Below, piece after piece: positions 25,710 through 35,230 of a stretch of DNA of 64,000 nucleotides (positions within the stretch are counted from its first letter, which is position 1; the number at the start of each line of letters is the position of its first letter). Below the pieces are notes generated by a model. It saw only the letters and a list, made by a program, of their open reading frames with translations, was not told the DNA's origin and made no database searches. A program made the translations under genes and the position numbers. Location of the stretch: positions 62,001-126,000 of the forward strand of contig CALKDK010000010.1 of the NCBI GenBank assembly GCA_938084055.1. The letters run 5' to 3'. This stretch comes from an uncultured Luminiphilus sp. (GTDB lineage Bacteria > Pseudomonadota > Gammaproteobacteria > Pseudomonadales > Halieaceae).

Positions 25710-28403
25710 TTACATTGATAGCGAGATATCGATCCCATACGTCGCAGGGTTGCCCCATTGGTGCACGGGAAGACCCAGGTCCGCACCGAGGTTGTAACCG
25801 AAGGTTCGGTACTCTTCGTCGGTGATATTCCTGCCCCAGGCAGACACCATGATCTGGGTGCCGCTGTCGCCCATGTAAGACCATGTCAGGCGCGTGTTGA
25901 CCAGGGTTCGTGACTGGTTACTGGGCTGCTGGAAGTTGACCGGAATCTGCGGAGCTCCCTGTGCCGTGTACAGCGATGTCGAGGCGCCAATACTGACCGT
26001 TTCATCCTGATAGTTACCAGAAAGATTAAAGCTGACAACGTGTTTGCCCATGCGCAGTACGTCCCAGTCCAAGCCAAGATACGCTGAGTTTTCGGGAGCC
26101 AGGCCGTTGGTCGGTACGATGTTCAGACCCAGATACTCCGGGAATGCTCCGTATTCACCGTCGATAAAGCTGTAATTGCCGGTTAAGCGCAACCGATCAG
26201 TGATCAGCCAGGCCGCTTCGATTTCTATGCCGTCACGGGACAGTTCGGCTGCGTTATCGATTTCGGTCGACAGGCCATTGGCGTCGCTTTTCACAGTACT
26301 GACCTGAACGTCTTCGTAGTCATAGTCGTAGTACGCGGCATTAAACCGGAAGCGACCGTCGAAGAGGGTCGATTTGAAACCGATTTCCATACTTTCAATG
26401 GTCTCTTCGTCGAAGGAGTCTCCCCGACTGGTAACGCGGTCATAGCTACCGCCATTGAAGCCTCCGGAACGGTAGCCGGTGGTATAGCTTGCATAGGCGT
26501 TCATGTTGTCGTTGAAGTCGTACTGGACGACTAAACGGCCACTGGTGTTGTCAAACCGCTGGGTCTCGCTCTGACCATAGACCCCTGCTGTTTCTGGAAT
26601 AGTATCGAGCTCATCAAGCGACCAGACATAGCCTGAGGCGAGATCTCGTGGAATGTCGATAACCGCGCCCTGGGTGGCAAGTACCACTGCCTCGGTGATG
26701 GCAGCCGTAACATAGCCGCCCACCCCGCCTGAAGCGGCATCCCGCCACAGCCAGGTCATGTCCTTGTTCTCCTCGGTGTAGCGCAGGCCTGCGGTCAGGG
26801 CAAATTTACCGTCCCCTGGCCGCCAGGTGGCCTCACCAAAGACCGACCAGGCATCGCCACCGTTGTCAAAGGAACGGGCCTGTGAGCCATTGGCCAGCGG
26901 AAAGGTTGGATTTTGTACGTTGCGGAAGCTGCCCTCATCTTCCCAATAAAAGAACCCGGCCGCCCAGTCAATGTTGCCACTGGTACCGACAATTTGTAAT
27001 TCGTGGCTGTCCTGCTCATATTCATTCAGGGCGTAGGTCGAAAACACCGGGGCCCCACCAAACTGGTTGATGGTATCCACCATCAACAGTCCGAGGTTGA
27101 TGTTTTCAAAAATGTAATCATTGATCGGTACGACAAAGCCACCGCCCAGATCGATTTGAGCGGGTACTACGCCCGTCAGGAAGGCTCCACCCACCGTTTG
27201 GAGTACCAGGTCATGCATGACGCCGGAATTGACGGAATTGTCCATGCCATCGAGATCCTGGGAGGTATAGGCGCTTACTTCCCGGTGCCCATAGAGATAT
27301 TTGATGTCAATCGTATCGGTCAGGGCAAATTGAGCTTTAAAGGTGTGGGCCTCGGTATCCTGACTGTTAAAGCTGGGGATGTCCGTTGAACCTGTTTCCG
27401 GATTGCGCTGCGCGCCGTCGAGGATACCCTGTCCCCAGTTGGCGTAATCAGCGCTCCACTGTAAATACTGGCCGACCTGGGGCGCGGGCAGGTTGGGTAG
27501 TACGAAGGCCTCAACGAATCCCGCTATACCGCCGACGGTTTGAATGCGTGCATCGCTCTGGATGGGCACCGATGTCAGGTCTCCACCGGCAGCTGCATAG
27601 CCAGCCACCGCAGCGTAGGTTGGATTGAGGCCACTGACAACGCTGTGGTTATCCAGTTCGTCGGAGACTTTGTCCTTGGTATAGATGTAGTCGAGCGTCA
27701 GCCGATCGGTGATATCCCACTGCAGTGCCATTCGGTAGCCACTTCGATCTGTGCTGTTCAAACCCTCCTGGAAGGGATTGGTATTGTCCCAGAACGCGTC
27801 GCGATCCCGCTGGTAATAGGAAGCGGCAATACTCAGGCTGTCGGTGAGCGGGACGTCAATGCGACCTGAAAAATCACGCTGGTTGTAATTGCCCCCGGTG
27901 GCCCGAAGATCGAAGCCCAGTTCATCCCCAGGGTCCCTGGAGACGAAATTTACCGCACCCGCAATTGTATTTCGACCGTACAGCGTGCCCTGGGGACCTT
28001 TCAGGATTTCGATTCGCTCGAGGTCGGTAATATCCATGCCTGATCCGACGACCTTGCCAATATAGATACCATCAATATAGCGGGCAGCCCCGGGATCCAC
28101 GGACAGGTTGGGTGAACCGTCGCCGATGCCGCGAATATTCAGGCCAACGTCAGAGGTCGTTCCCGGAGGCGCATAGCCCTGGATGCCCGCCACCTGCTCG
28201 AATAAATCCATGGCATTTTTGATGCCTCTGGATTGGATTTCCTTGGCACCCAGTACCTCAATGGAAATGGGCGTGTCCTGGAGGTTGGCCTCGCGGCGTT
28301 CCGCCGTGACGATGACCTCTTCCAGTTGAGCGAATGCGGTCTCGGCAGAAAGGGCACAGACCACGGCCGTCGCAAGTAGGGACTTCTGTATGGATGGCTT
28401 CAT
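25710..28403 (-). CDS. TonB-dependent outer-membrane receptor
   Basis: 897-residue receptor. A Sec signal peptide (basic start, hydrophobic LLATAVVCALSAETAFA, cleavage near 25) is followed by a TonB box-like EEVIVTAERRE, then the plug domain (about 40-165, with NIRGIGDG and LERIEILKGPQGTLYGRN) and a long beta-barrel ending ISLSM. Receptors of this type bring large or poorly soluble substrates across the outer membrane. Among steroid genes, a steroid, sterol or bile-acid ligand is likely but unproven. The ATG at 28403 gives the signal peptide; an upstream in-frame start at 28439 would spoil it. Single-gene transcript ended by a strong terminator. Confidence 0.9.
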   Translation of the reverse strand: MKPSIQKSLLATAVVCALSAETAFAQLEEVIVTAERREANLQDTPISIEVLGAKEIQSRGIKNAMDLFEQVAGIQGYAPPGTTSDVGLNIRGIGDGSPNLSVDPGAARYIDGIYIGKVVGSGMDITDLERIEILKGPQGTLYGRNTIAGAVNFVSRDPGDELGFDLRATGGNYNQRDFSGRIDVPLTDSLSIAASYYQRDRDAFWDNTNPFQEGLNSTDRSGYRMALQWDITDRLTLDYIYTKDKVSDELDNHSVVSGLNPTYAAVAGYAAAGGDLTSVPIQSDARIQTVGGIAGFVEAFVLPNLPAPQVGQYLQWSADYANWGQGILDGAQRNPETGSTDIPSFNSQDTEAHTFKAQFALTDTIDIKYLYGHREVSAYTSQDLDGMDNSVNSGVMHDLVLQTVGGAFLTGVVPAQIDLGGGFVVPINDYIFENINLGLLMVDTINQFGGAPVFSTYALNEYEQDSHELQIVGTSGNIDWAAGFFYWEDEGSFRNVQNPTFPLANGSQARSFDNGGDAWSVFGEATWRPGDGKFALTAGLRYTEENKDMTWLWRDAASGGVGGYVTAAITEAVVLATQGAVIDIPRDLASGYVWSLDELDTIPETAGVYGQSETQRFDNTSGRLVVQYDFNDNMNAYASYTTGYRSGGFNGGSYDRVTSRGDSFDEETIESMEIGFKSTLFDGRFRFNAAYYDYDYEDVQVSTVKSDANGLSTEIDNAAELSRDGIEIEAAWLITDRLRLTGNYSFIDGEYGAFPEYLGLNIVPTNGLAPENSAYLGLDWDVLRMGKHVVSFNLSGNYQDETVSIGASTSLYTAQGAPQIPVNFQQPSNQSRTLVNTRLTWSYMGDSGTQIMVSAWGRNITDEEYRTFGYNLGADLGLPVHQWGNPATYGIDISLSM

Positions 28404-28559
28404 GACATCGACCTCTGTTTTTAGAATTTTTTGCAGCACGGCCGTATTGGCCTGATACTACTGTCCTGATTGTGTCTTGGATTTAATCGAAAAGAAATAC
28501 GACAAATGGACTATCGCACCGGTTGCCGTGTGCACCACTTCGCGGCGGTGGTGAAAGCC

Positions 28560-29303
28560 TCAGAAATAGGGCGCTTGCACGGTGGATGAGTTGTCCACGC
28601 GAATTTCCGCACCGTTGATGTGGCGCGCCCCGGAGGAGGCGAGAAAACAAATGACGTCGGCCACTGCGGCGGGTTCGCAGGCAAATTCCATAGCCCGAAC
28701 ACCCTTGTCGGGGTCCATTTCGGGAAAATTACCCTGCATGCGTGTAATCATGTCCGTCAGGATCCCATCGGGGTGTACCGAGTTGCAGCGAATGGGAAAG
28801 CCGTTGGTCTGGCAATGAACCGCGGTGCTTACAGTGAGATTGCGGACCGCAGCCTTGGTCGCCCCATAAGCGGCGAAATGCGGGTATCCCCCAACTGCGG
28901 AGGTGGAGGACAGATTAATGATCGAGCCGGCTGTGCCCAGTTTCATGAGCGGGAGCAACGTCTTCATGCCCAGGAATACAGAAGTGCAATTGACCTGCAG
29001 GATGGTATTGAAATCTTCGAGAGACTGCTCCTCTATGGTATAGGCCATCAGGATTGCGGCGTTGTTTACGAGCACGTCGAGCTTGCCAAACTCCCCACTG
29101 ATCCAGGTGGCGAGAGCCTGCCAATCAGCCTCACTGGCAACATCATGCTGTCGATAGGTCACACCCTCGGGTGGTGATCCCTCCATGGCGCGTATATCGG
29201 TACCGATGACCCGGTAGCCGTCCCTCGCGAGTTGTTCAACGGTTGCCTGTCCTACTCCCCCAGCCGCACCTGTTACCAGCGCCACACGCCCTTTGCTGTC
29301 CAT
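28560..29303 (-). CDS. Short-chain dehydrogenase/reductase
   Basis: 247-residue classical SDR. Cofactor motif GAAGGVG at about 13-19, NNAAI after the fourth strand, catalytic LSSTSA and YGATK in order, and a VHPDGILTDM segment after. It oxidises or reduces a secondary alcohol/ketone, most likely of a steroid intermediate given the setting (hydroxysteroid dehydrogenase-type). The ATG at 29303 was taken over an upstream frame reaching 29399, which lacks family features. It is divergent from the SDR at 29442; the 138 bp between them must hold both promoters. Confidence 0.85.
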   Translation of the reverse strand: MDSKGRVALVTGAAGGVGQATVEQLARDGYRVIGTDIRAMEGSPPEGVTYRQHDVASEADWQALATWISGEFGKLDVLVNNAAILMAYTIEEQSLEDFNTILQVNCTSVFLGMKTLLPLMKLGTAGSIINLSSTSAVGGYPHFAAYGATKAAVRNLTVSTAVHCQTNGFPIRCNSVHPDGILTDMITRMQGNFPEMDPDKGVRAMEFACEPAAVADVICFLASSGARHINGAEIRVDNSSTVQAPYF

Positions 29304-29441
29304 GATTTTCCCGCGATCACTTGTCAGGGACAGAGCATGGCAGGGCACCACAAAACTGTCTATCTCCAAATGGCCGATAGCGCGGAATGTGTCATTCATG
29401 CGAAGGTGAGGTGGGGAAGCACTGAACTTTTGGAGGGTGTT

Positions 29442-30221
29442 TTGTTACTGGACGAGAAAGTAGTTGTCATCAGCGGTGTTGGCCCGGGTCTGGGCCGAAC
29501 CCTGGCCCTTGAGGCGGCCGCGGCGGGTGCCCGGGTTGTGCTGGGAGCACGCAGTGAAACGTTTTTGTCATCGGTGGTGACTGAGGTCGAAGCCCGGGGT
29601 GGGGCAGCACTGGCACTGCGCACTGACGTGACCGAAGGGGAGCAATGTCAGGCCCTGGTGTCTGCAGGTGCCGAGCGCTTTGGTCGGATTGATGGGCTGG
29701 TTAACAGCGCCTACATACACGGTGATTGGGCCACCATGGACAGTGCTGATCCAGAAAGGTTCGGCGAGGTTTTCGACGTTATCTGCCAGGGCGCGGTGCG
29801 TATGGCCCAGGCGTGTCTGCCGTTCATGCGCGAGGGCGGGTCCGGGTCTATTGTCAATGTGTCCACGCTCTCTACCGTGAAGCCTTTTCCGGGTGAGGCG
29901 ATGTACGCAGCGGCCAAGGGTGCGCTGAATGCCGTGACACGGCATATGGCAAATGATTACGGTGCCATGGGTATCCGCGTCAATGCCCTGCGTATGGGCT
30001 GGATCGGCGGTGCCCCCGTGTACGCCTACATTGACCAACAGGTGGCGGGAGGCGCGGATCGTGAGGCCGTGATCGCCGGGATCACCAGCCGTATTCCCCT
30101 AAGGGAGATACCTCCAGAAGTCGATTGCGCCCGTGCGGTTCTCATGTTTCTCTCCGACTTCTCCCGGGTGGTATCCGGCGCCTCCCTTGACGTCAATGGC
30201 GGCGAGTATATGGCACCCTAG
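29442..30221 (+). CDS. Short-chain dehydrogenase/reductase, TTG start
   Basis: 259-residue SDR with cofactor motif GVGPGLG near 11-17, NSAYIHG after strand four, and the active-site order VSTLS then YAAAK. The start is set by GGAGG at 29432-29436, 5 nt before a TTG at 29442; no ATG in frame gives a normal SDR N-terminus, and the longer open frame from 29232 overlaps the divergent SDR. The protein begins LLLDEKVVV, usual for this subgroup. It is followed after 11 nt by the SRPBCC gene, so the two form an operon. Substrate unknown. Confidence 0.82.
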   Translation: MLLDEKVVVISGVGPGLGRTLALEAAAAGARVVLGARSETFLSSVVTEVEARGGAALALRTDVTEGEQCQALVSAGAERFGRIDGLVNSAYIHGDWATMDSADPERFGEVFDVICQGAVRMAQACLPFMREGGSGSIVNVSTLSTVKPFPGEAMYAAAKGALNAVTRHMANDYGAMGIRVNALRMGWIGGAPVYAYIDQQVAGGADREAVIAGITSRIPLREIPPEVDCARAVLMFLSDFSRVVSGASLDVNGGEYMAP

Positions 30222-30232
30222 GGAGATGTTTC

Positions 30233-30706
30233 ATGTCTGAAGAGGACAAGCTGCAATTTGATCCGCGGGCGGTTGTAGTCTCGGAGCGTGTGGTTATCAA
30301 TGCGCCCCAGGCGGCTGTTTGGTCGGTTCTCGTCGATTTCGCCAATTACAGCGCCTGGAACCCTTTTTGTGTTGAGGCAGAGGGCCGCTTGGCGGTGGGT
30401 GAACCACTGACCATGAAACTCAAGAATTATCTGGTCCCGGGGGAATTTTTCGATAACGTGGAAATCATCACCGAAATTAATGCCCCCCAGCTAATTGCGT
30501 GGTCGGCGCCCTGGGTAGAGGACTGGCCCTATCCCGCTCGCCGGGACCAGTTCGTTGAAAAAAAGGGGGAAGGCGGTTGTTGTTATCACTCCACCGATGC
30601 GTTTCTTGGGCCCCACGGTATTCACGTCATGCGTTTCGCAGGTCCATGGGTGAAGCGCGCTTTTGATGATACGGCTTACGCCCTGAAAGCCTACGTTGAA
30701 GGGTAA
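30233..30706 (+). CDS. SRPBCC-fold (polyketide cyclase-like) protein
   Basis: 157-residue START-like hydrophobic-pocket protein. The N-terminal block with INAPQAAVWSVLVDF and WNPFCVEAEG is the signature of the SRPBCC/polyketide cyclase-dehydrase group, and a C-terminal helix (WVKRAFDDTAYALKAYVEG) closes the pocket. Such proteins bind or act on hydrophobic ligands, so a steroid carrier or isomerase-like role is possible. It shares an operon with the TTG-start SDR. A related protein is encoded at 43078 (both have the WNPF block), so there are two paralogues in this region. Confidence 0.78.
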   Translation: MSEEDKLQFDPRAVVVSERVVINAPQAAVWSVLVDFANYSAWNPFCVEAEGRLAVGEPLTMKLKNYLVPGEFFDNVEIITEINAPQLIAWSAPWVEDWPYPARRDQFVEKKGEGGCCYHSTDAFLGPHGIHVMRFAGPWVKRAFDDTAYALKAYVEG

Positions 30707-30745
30707 GCCCGAGACGACCTGTGGCTGGGCAGCAACCGTGGGGGA

Positions 30746-31897
30746 TTACGCGGCCAGAAAATGGTCGCGGTAGCGGCGAAATTGCGCGTCGAGGATTGCC
30801 GGGTTGAGTCCGAATTCTTCCGCCGTATAGTGATGCTCCGGCCGGTTCTCGCGCTGGTTAAAATCACGCCATCGCTGCATCTCCATCAGGGTCTCCTGGG
30901 TGAGATCGAGCTGCGCGAATGTGTAAAGCTTGCGGATCACGGTCTCGGGTGTCGCCAGGGACTCCTCAAACAGTAGATCGAGGTAGGGTCGCTCCGGATG
31001 CCGCTCCCGATAAGACTGCGTTGTGGCCAGACCCTGTTGCCACTTGCTTATCCAGTGTTCGGCCATTGCCTGTCTGTCCAGTGCGTCAGTAAACGGAGCC
31101 GCCAGCTCGCATACCATGCTGGCGTAGGAGGGCATGACGTCACGGGGCTGGCGATGGCTCTGAATGACAACGGCATCTGGAAAAGTGTCGAACAGGTGAA
31201 CTGGAAAGTGCAGGTGGTGGGGTGTCTTCAGAAGCCACCGATCTGCTTCCTGACCGCGCTGTCGCTTCTGCCACTGTAAAAATTGCAGCATACGGAGGAG
31301 GCAGGCGTAGGCAGGCCCCTGATCCTGCTGATAGAGCCAGTTTCCATATTCAGGGATATGTGCATAGCACTCGGGCACGGTACTCATAAAGGAGTGCTCG
31401 AGGAGCATAATCTCCTCGTCGGGCGCCAGGGCATCCATGGGGTGAATGGCCGCCAATCCCGGCATGGCTGCCAGCATCGCCTCGATTTCAGCCTTGGCGA
31501 TGGCGATTCTGGCATCGTGGGCGACGAAGTCCCTGTCCAGTGGAGCGGGCTGCCGGACCTCGTACCAGAGTGGTGCCATCAGGCTGGTATCGGTTGCCAC
31601 GGTTCGGTGCATAAGCGTGGTCCCGGTGCGGGGTAAGCCAACAATCACAATGGGGGCGGTGATCGTTTCATCCGCAATCTCGGGATGGCGCGAAGTCCAG
31701 TCTTCGAGTGCTTTGCGGTTGCGCAGGATGCCAATCAAGCGATCTTGGTGAAATTGATACCCCGTACCATTGAGTTTGGCTTCGTGATTGAGTGCCCCTA
31801 ACAGCCTTTTGAGGGGCGCAATAAACTCGGTATCGCGGTAGCTGTCGGCGGTGGATTTCTCGAGACCAGCGGCCAGCAATGTATCGAGATCCAGCAT
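30746..31897 (-). CDS. Sulfotransferase-family protein
   Basis: 383-residue protein with the PAPS 5'-phosphosulfate loop VGLPRTGTTLMHR at 86-98 and a later SHRQPRDVMPSYASM block that fits the 3'-phosphate-binding region. It belongs to the large sulfotransferase group common in marine proteobacteria and mycobacteria, members of which sulfate hydroxyls, though many are untested. It is the last gene of the leftward operon from 37457, 6 nt after the DUF1214 gene. In a steroid pathway it could sulfate a hydroxysteroid or use sulfated substrates; this is inference. Confidence 0.78.
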   Translation of the reverse strand: MLDLDTLLAAGLEKSTADSYRDTEFIAPLKRLLGALNHEAKLNGTGYQFHQDRLIGILRNRKALEDWTSRHPEIADETITAPIVIVGLPRTGTTLMHRTVATDTSLMAPLWYEVRQPAPLDRDFVAHDARIAIAKAEIEAMLAAMPGLAAIHPMDALAPDEEIMLLEHSFMSTVPECYAHIPEYGNWLYQQDQGPAYACLLRMLQFLQWQKRQRGQEADRWLLKTPHHLHFPVHLFDTFPDAVVIQSHRQPRDVMPSYASMVCELAAPFTDALDRQAMAEHWISKWQQGLATTQSYRERHPERPYLDLLFEESLATPETVIRKLYTFAQLDLTQETLMEMQRWRDFNQRENRPEHHYTAEEFGLNPAILDAQFRRYRDHFLAA

Positions 31898-31903
31898 CTT
31901 CCT

Positions 31904-33025
31904 TCAGCGCTCTGTCGCAGGCGTCACGCAACTGACGGAACGGGCCGCTACAACCTGCACCTGCGGATTTACAGCCTCTTTGGCACCCACCCAGCGAAAG
32001 CACAGCGTTCCCTCGGTGTGTCCTGCGGTGGATAGCCAGTTCGGGCAGCCGGGATCGGAGCGAGAGAGCACCAGGGTCACGCTGCCGTCCGCGTTGACCT
32101 CGGCCTGGGCCTGATTCAGGGAAATTCGGTGATAGCGGTAATCGAGTGACTCCATCCAGAAATTATCGACCTGGATATTCCAGGTTTTGCACACAGGAAC
32201 ATGGGTCAGTGTGATGACCATGGCCTCATCCATCGATAGTTTGAAGTGCCCGTGGTAGTACAGGATGTTGGGATCTCCGCCAACCGACTGGCAGAAATCT
32301 TGATCCCATAACGGCAGGCTGTTGGGTCGTTCAGCAATGCGATGGCTCCAGTCGCTGAACATTCGCGTAGTGTTTTTGAAGAAGGCGGTGGCTTTTTCAA
32401 ACTGAGCCGCCGCGGTAGCCAGATCAAGGGGTTGGGGTGTTGCGCCCGTATCCAGCCGTTCGATGTGAATCGCAGCCGGCTCTTCACGGTCGCGATGTCG
32501 AAATGTTTGGCGAATGAGCAGGGATTCACTGTCTGGCGTGACGCACAGCCAGTTGCCGGGCCTTTTGCGTTGGCTCATCACCACCTCAAAACGTCCATCC
32601 GGGTCCACAGACAGGGTGCTGCCGTCGAGAAACCCCGTCTCGATCTGGGTCAGATTTTCGGCATAGCTGCCCTGGCTGGTCGCCATACTCAGGTAGTCCA
32701 CCGTGCCCCGGGTGCCTACCAGCCGATAGTCGTATCGGCCATCGATTACGGCTTTTTGGTACAGGTTGTCGGGATTGTCGGCGCCTAATTTGATGGTTTC
32801 ATGGGCGGGACGGTAGAGAACGGGAAATGCGGGATCATTAAACTCTACGTACCACTCAAGGGCAGCGCGCGCCATACGGGACAGATAACGTGCACCTTCC
32901 GCCTGAGTTTGCGGATCCCGGGGCACGCCGGGCGTCGCCAACAGGTCGCCCGCTTCGCGTAACGCGTCACAAAACCCGTGCCACGCCGCCTGGGACTCCG
33001 ATGTGTCACTGGCTCCGGTGCTCAT
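31904..33025 (-). CDS. DUF1214-domain protein
   Basis: 373-residue protein matching DUF1214 proteins. The C-terminal half holds the typical series of aromatic-rich strands (LTHVPVCKTWNIQVDNFW, then SLNQAQAEVNADGSVTLVLS and a final RWVGAKEA). No catalytic motif can be named and no signal peptide is present. It lies in the seven-gene operon between the SnoaL-like gene (12 nt) and the sulfotransferase gene (6 nt). DUF1214 proteins often accompany steroid and aromatic degradation genes, but their role is not known. Confidence 0.7.
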   Translation of the reverse strand: MSTGASDTSESQAAWHGFCDALREAGDLLATPGVPRDPQTQAEGARYLSRMARAALEWYVEFNDPAFPVLYRPAHETIKLGADNPDNLYQKAVIDGRYDYRLVGTRGTVDYLSMATSQGSYAENLTQIETGFLDGSTLSVDPDGRFEVVMSQRKRPGNWLCVTPDSESLLIRQTFRHRDREEPAAIHIERLDTGATPQPLDLATAAAQFEKATAFFKNTTRMFSDWSHRIAERPNSLPLWDQDFCQSVGGDPNILYYHGHFKLSMDEAMVITLTHVPVCKTWNIQVDNFWMESLDYRYHRISLNQAQAEVNADGSVTLVLSRSDPGCPNWLSTAGHTEGTLCFRWVGAKEAVNPQVQVVAARSVSCVTPATER

Positions 33026-33037
33026 GGCACGCCCGCG

Positions 33038-33532
33038 CTAGGCACTGATCAGTCCGGGTGCGGCGCCAATCTGTGTGATGCCCAGGCCGACGTCAGAGCC
33101 CTGGAGGTGCAGATTGGAGAGCAGGGTGTACTTGGACACGCACATTTTCCACTCGCCACGGGTTCGCACGTACTGGTCTTCGTAGTAACCGCTCATCAGC
33201 TGCACCTGTTGCTTCTGTGTTTCAAGGAGCTGGAAGCGCATTCGCCAGCGTCCCCGTGCAGTGTCGGGGGTATCGATGTCTATCTCAGGCGCGAGGCCGT
33301 GATGCATATCGATATGGGTCGGGTGGCATGCGAGGGACTCGAACACGGCAATAAAGGCATCCATGTCGGTAAAGCGTCCGATGAAGCCGAAATCAATAAC
33401 AAAGTTGCCTTCATCAAAACAAGCGCGCATGGCAGAGGTGTCCCGGGTATCGCAGGCGAACCACCAGCGGGCCTTCAGCTGCTTGATGGCCTCGATCGAC
33501 TCGAGGCGCTCAATTCTTTGCTCCAGTGCCAC
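33038..33532 (-). CDS. SnoaL-like / NTF2-fold protein
   Basis: 164-residue protein of the SnoaL-like, nuclear-transport-factor-2 fold group, related to steroid delta-isomerase and scytalone dehydratase. It opens with ERLESIEAIKQLKARWW, then DTRDTSAMRACF, an N-terminal pattern shared with the protein at 48800. Members bind hydrophobic ligands and often act as isomerases, dehydratases or hydroxylating subunits. It is tightly packed in the operon (9 nt after the acetoacetate decarboxylase-like gene). Specific function unknown. Confidence 0.75.
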   Translation of the reverse strand: MALEQRIERLESIEAIKQLKARWWFACDTRDTSAMRACFDEGNFVIDFGFIGRFTDMDAFIAVFESLACHPTHIDMHHGLAPEIDIDTPDTARGRWRMRFQLLETQKQQVQLMSGYYEDQYVRTRGEWKMCVSKYTLLSNLHLQGSDVGLGITQIGAAPGLISA

Positions 33533-33541
33533 AGGTGGACG

Positions 33542-34330
33542 TTACTGTTGGGGCGGCGGTGCGCCATTGACACCCGGCCACCGGGATCCTGAAATCGTGT
33601 CGGCGAAGGGCAAAAATCCTTCTGGGTCCAGTGGCTTGGACAGGGTGACCGAACGATCGAGGAATATAGGCCACCACAAGTAGGCCGACAGCTGCTCGCG
33701 CATTGGGAGCTTGGTGCTCAGCGGATCCCAGGGGCTGTCTCGCAGCACCAGTTGTCCCTGCACTGATTCCTGCCACGCGGTCCCATAGCGACTTTTCACA
33801 TGCACGACGTGAGGCGGGAAATCGTAGCCCGTGGCAGGACCACCGATGCTCACGGCCCGGGATACCTTGACCCACCATTCATTTTGCTCAAATTCCGGTT
33901 GCGGCCCCGCGGGCCCCTCGCTGATGCCCTGAAATTCCAGGAAGGTGTAGCCCTGATGGGTACAGCGGGCTCGGACCATGGGGCCAATGCGATGGTAATC
34001 GATCTCAGCGGGATACTTGGGCTGGCCATTGGTTTCCTGGCTGATAAAAATTGCCGACTCCTGATCGATACCATAACCCAGCGTATATTCACCCTGCACG
34101 CCATCGAAGTCGGCATTGACGGTGGTGACCACCCCGTATTCGGGGACGTCGGGCACCGGGAAGTTGTATACGGTCAAGTTAACATTCGGTTCGCTACCCA
34201 CTGTGATTCCTGGGGGCAGCAACGCCGCGATGGCCTCGGGGTCGGTTCGGTAGTGAATTTTCAACATAGGCCAGTTGATGATGTCGCCGGTATTGCCCTG
34301 GGGGGCCTGCGCTGTATCGTTCATGTTCAT
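33542..34330 (-). CDS. Acetoacetate decarboxylase-family protein
   Basis: 262-residue protein of the acetoacetate decarboxylase (ADC) superfamily. The conserved lysine that forms a Schiff base in true ADC is probably Lys105, in NGQPKYPAEI. The N-terminal half shows the LPPGI and FPVPDVPEYG strands of the fold. Family members in catabolic clusters can act as decarboxylases, aldolases or hydratases of keto acids. It sits between a SnoaL-like gene and an SDR in the seven-gene operon, with gaps of 9 and 15 nt. Substrate unknown, probably a keto acid from the same pathway. Confidence 0.78.
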   Translation of the reverse strand: MNMNDTAQAPQGNTGDIINWPMLKIHYRTDPEAIAALLPPGITVGSEPNVNLTVYNFPVPDVPEYGVVTTVNADFDGVQGEYTLGYGIDQESAIFISQETNGQPKYPAEIDYHRIGPMVRARCTHQGYTFLEFQGISEGPAGPQPEFEQNEWWVKVSRAVSIGGPATGYDFPPHVVHVKSRYGTAWQESVQGQLVLRDSPWDPLSTKLPMREQLSAYLWWPIFLDRSVTLSKPLDPEGFLPFADTISGSRWPGVNGAPPPQQ

Positions 34331-34345
34331 TCCTTTGTTTGGGAT

Positions 34346-35230
34346 TTAGCCCACTGATTCGGGTACGGGTGTTGTTTTGTTGATGATCATGTCGGCGCGC
34401 CGACGCACCTTCGCTTCATTTTCTTCCGTCAGCGTAAGCAGCCAGAAGTGACCATCAGACAGACGTTCCAGCGCCATCTCAGCAACTTCGTCGGGGTGTG
34501 TTGTTTGCAGGTTAATACCGTATTCCTCGGCCATCCGCTTCATGTCTTCAACAGAGTTGATACCCGTTTCATTGCCTTCCACACCTTTGTCAAACTCCTC
34601 AGGACGAACGCGTCCCGAGTTGAAGAGGCCTGTTTCGACAACGTGGGGTCCGGGGAAAAGTGCGCTGACAATGACGGGCAAACCGCCGGCCTGCACCTGA
34701 TAGTGCAGGTTTTCGGTAATGGTATGCACCGCCGCTTTACTGGCGGTGTAAATGGGCACATCGGGAAGCACGGCATAGGCACCGTTTCCCGACCCCGTGA
34801 TCACCATGTGGGTTCGTTCGCTGCGACTGACGAGGTAGGGCATGAAGACATTGATACTGTTCACCACGCCCCAAACGTTAACGTTGAAGCACCACTGCCA
34901 GTCTTTTTTGGAGTAGCCCCATAGGGGGCCTGCCTCGCCCGCGCCGATGCCTGCATTGGCAAACACGAGGTCAACGCTGCCGAAGGTTTCCAGTGCGCCA
35001 TCGAGAACCCCTTGCAGGCTGTCCTGATCTGTCACGTCACAGTGGTCCACCCGGTGTGCGACGCCGGCTGCCCCGAGCTCGCCGGTGATGTTCTCCATGG
35101 CATTTTTGTCGACATCACCAATGACGATGTTGCTGCCGGCGGCACCAAGGGCCATGGCCAGCGAGCGGCCTACACCACTTGCGCCGCCGGTGATGATGGC
35201 GGTTTTTCCCGCGAAATAATTATCGGTCAT
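34346..35230 (-). CDS. Short-chain dehydrogenase/reductase
   Basis: 294-residue SDR, longer than usual at the C-terminus. Cofactor motif GGASGVG near 15-21, NAGIG after strand four, catalytic serine in ITGSGNGA and YTASK. The C-terminal extension (about 250-294) contains an acidic/basic helix (EENEAKVRRRADMI). Its start overlaps the stop of the upstream Rieske gene by 4 nt (ATGA), so it likely acts right after that oxygenase, for instance oxidising the alcohol it makes. Substrate inferred to be steroidal. Confidence 0.83.
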   Translation of the reverse strand: MTDNYFAGKTAIITGGASGVGRSLAMALGAAGSNIVIGDVDKNAMENITGELGAAGVAHRVDHCDVTDQDSLQGVLDGALETFGSVDLVFANAGIGAGEAGPLWGYSKKDWQWCFNVNVWGVVNSINVFMPYLVSRSERTHMVITGSGNGAYAVLPDVPIYTASKAAVHTITENLHYQVQAGGLPVIVSALFPGPHVVETGLFNSGRVRPEEFDKGVEGNETGINSVEDMKRMAEEYGINLQTTHPDEVAEMALERLSDGHFWLLTLTEENEAKVRRRADMIINKTTPVPESVG

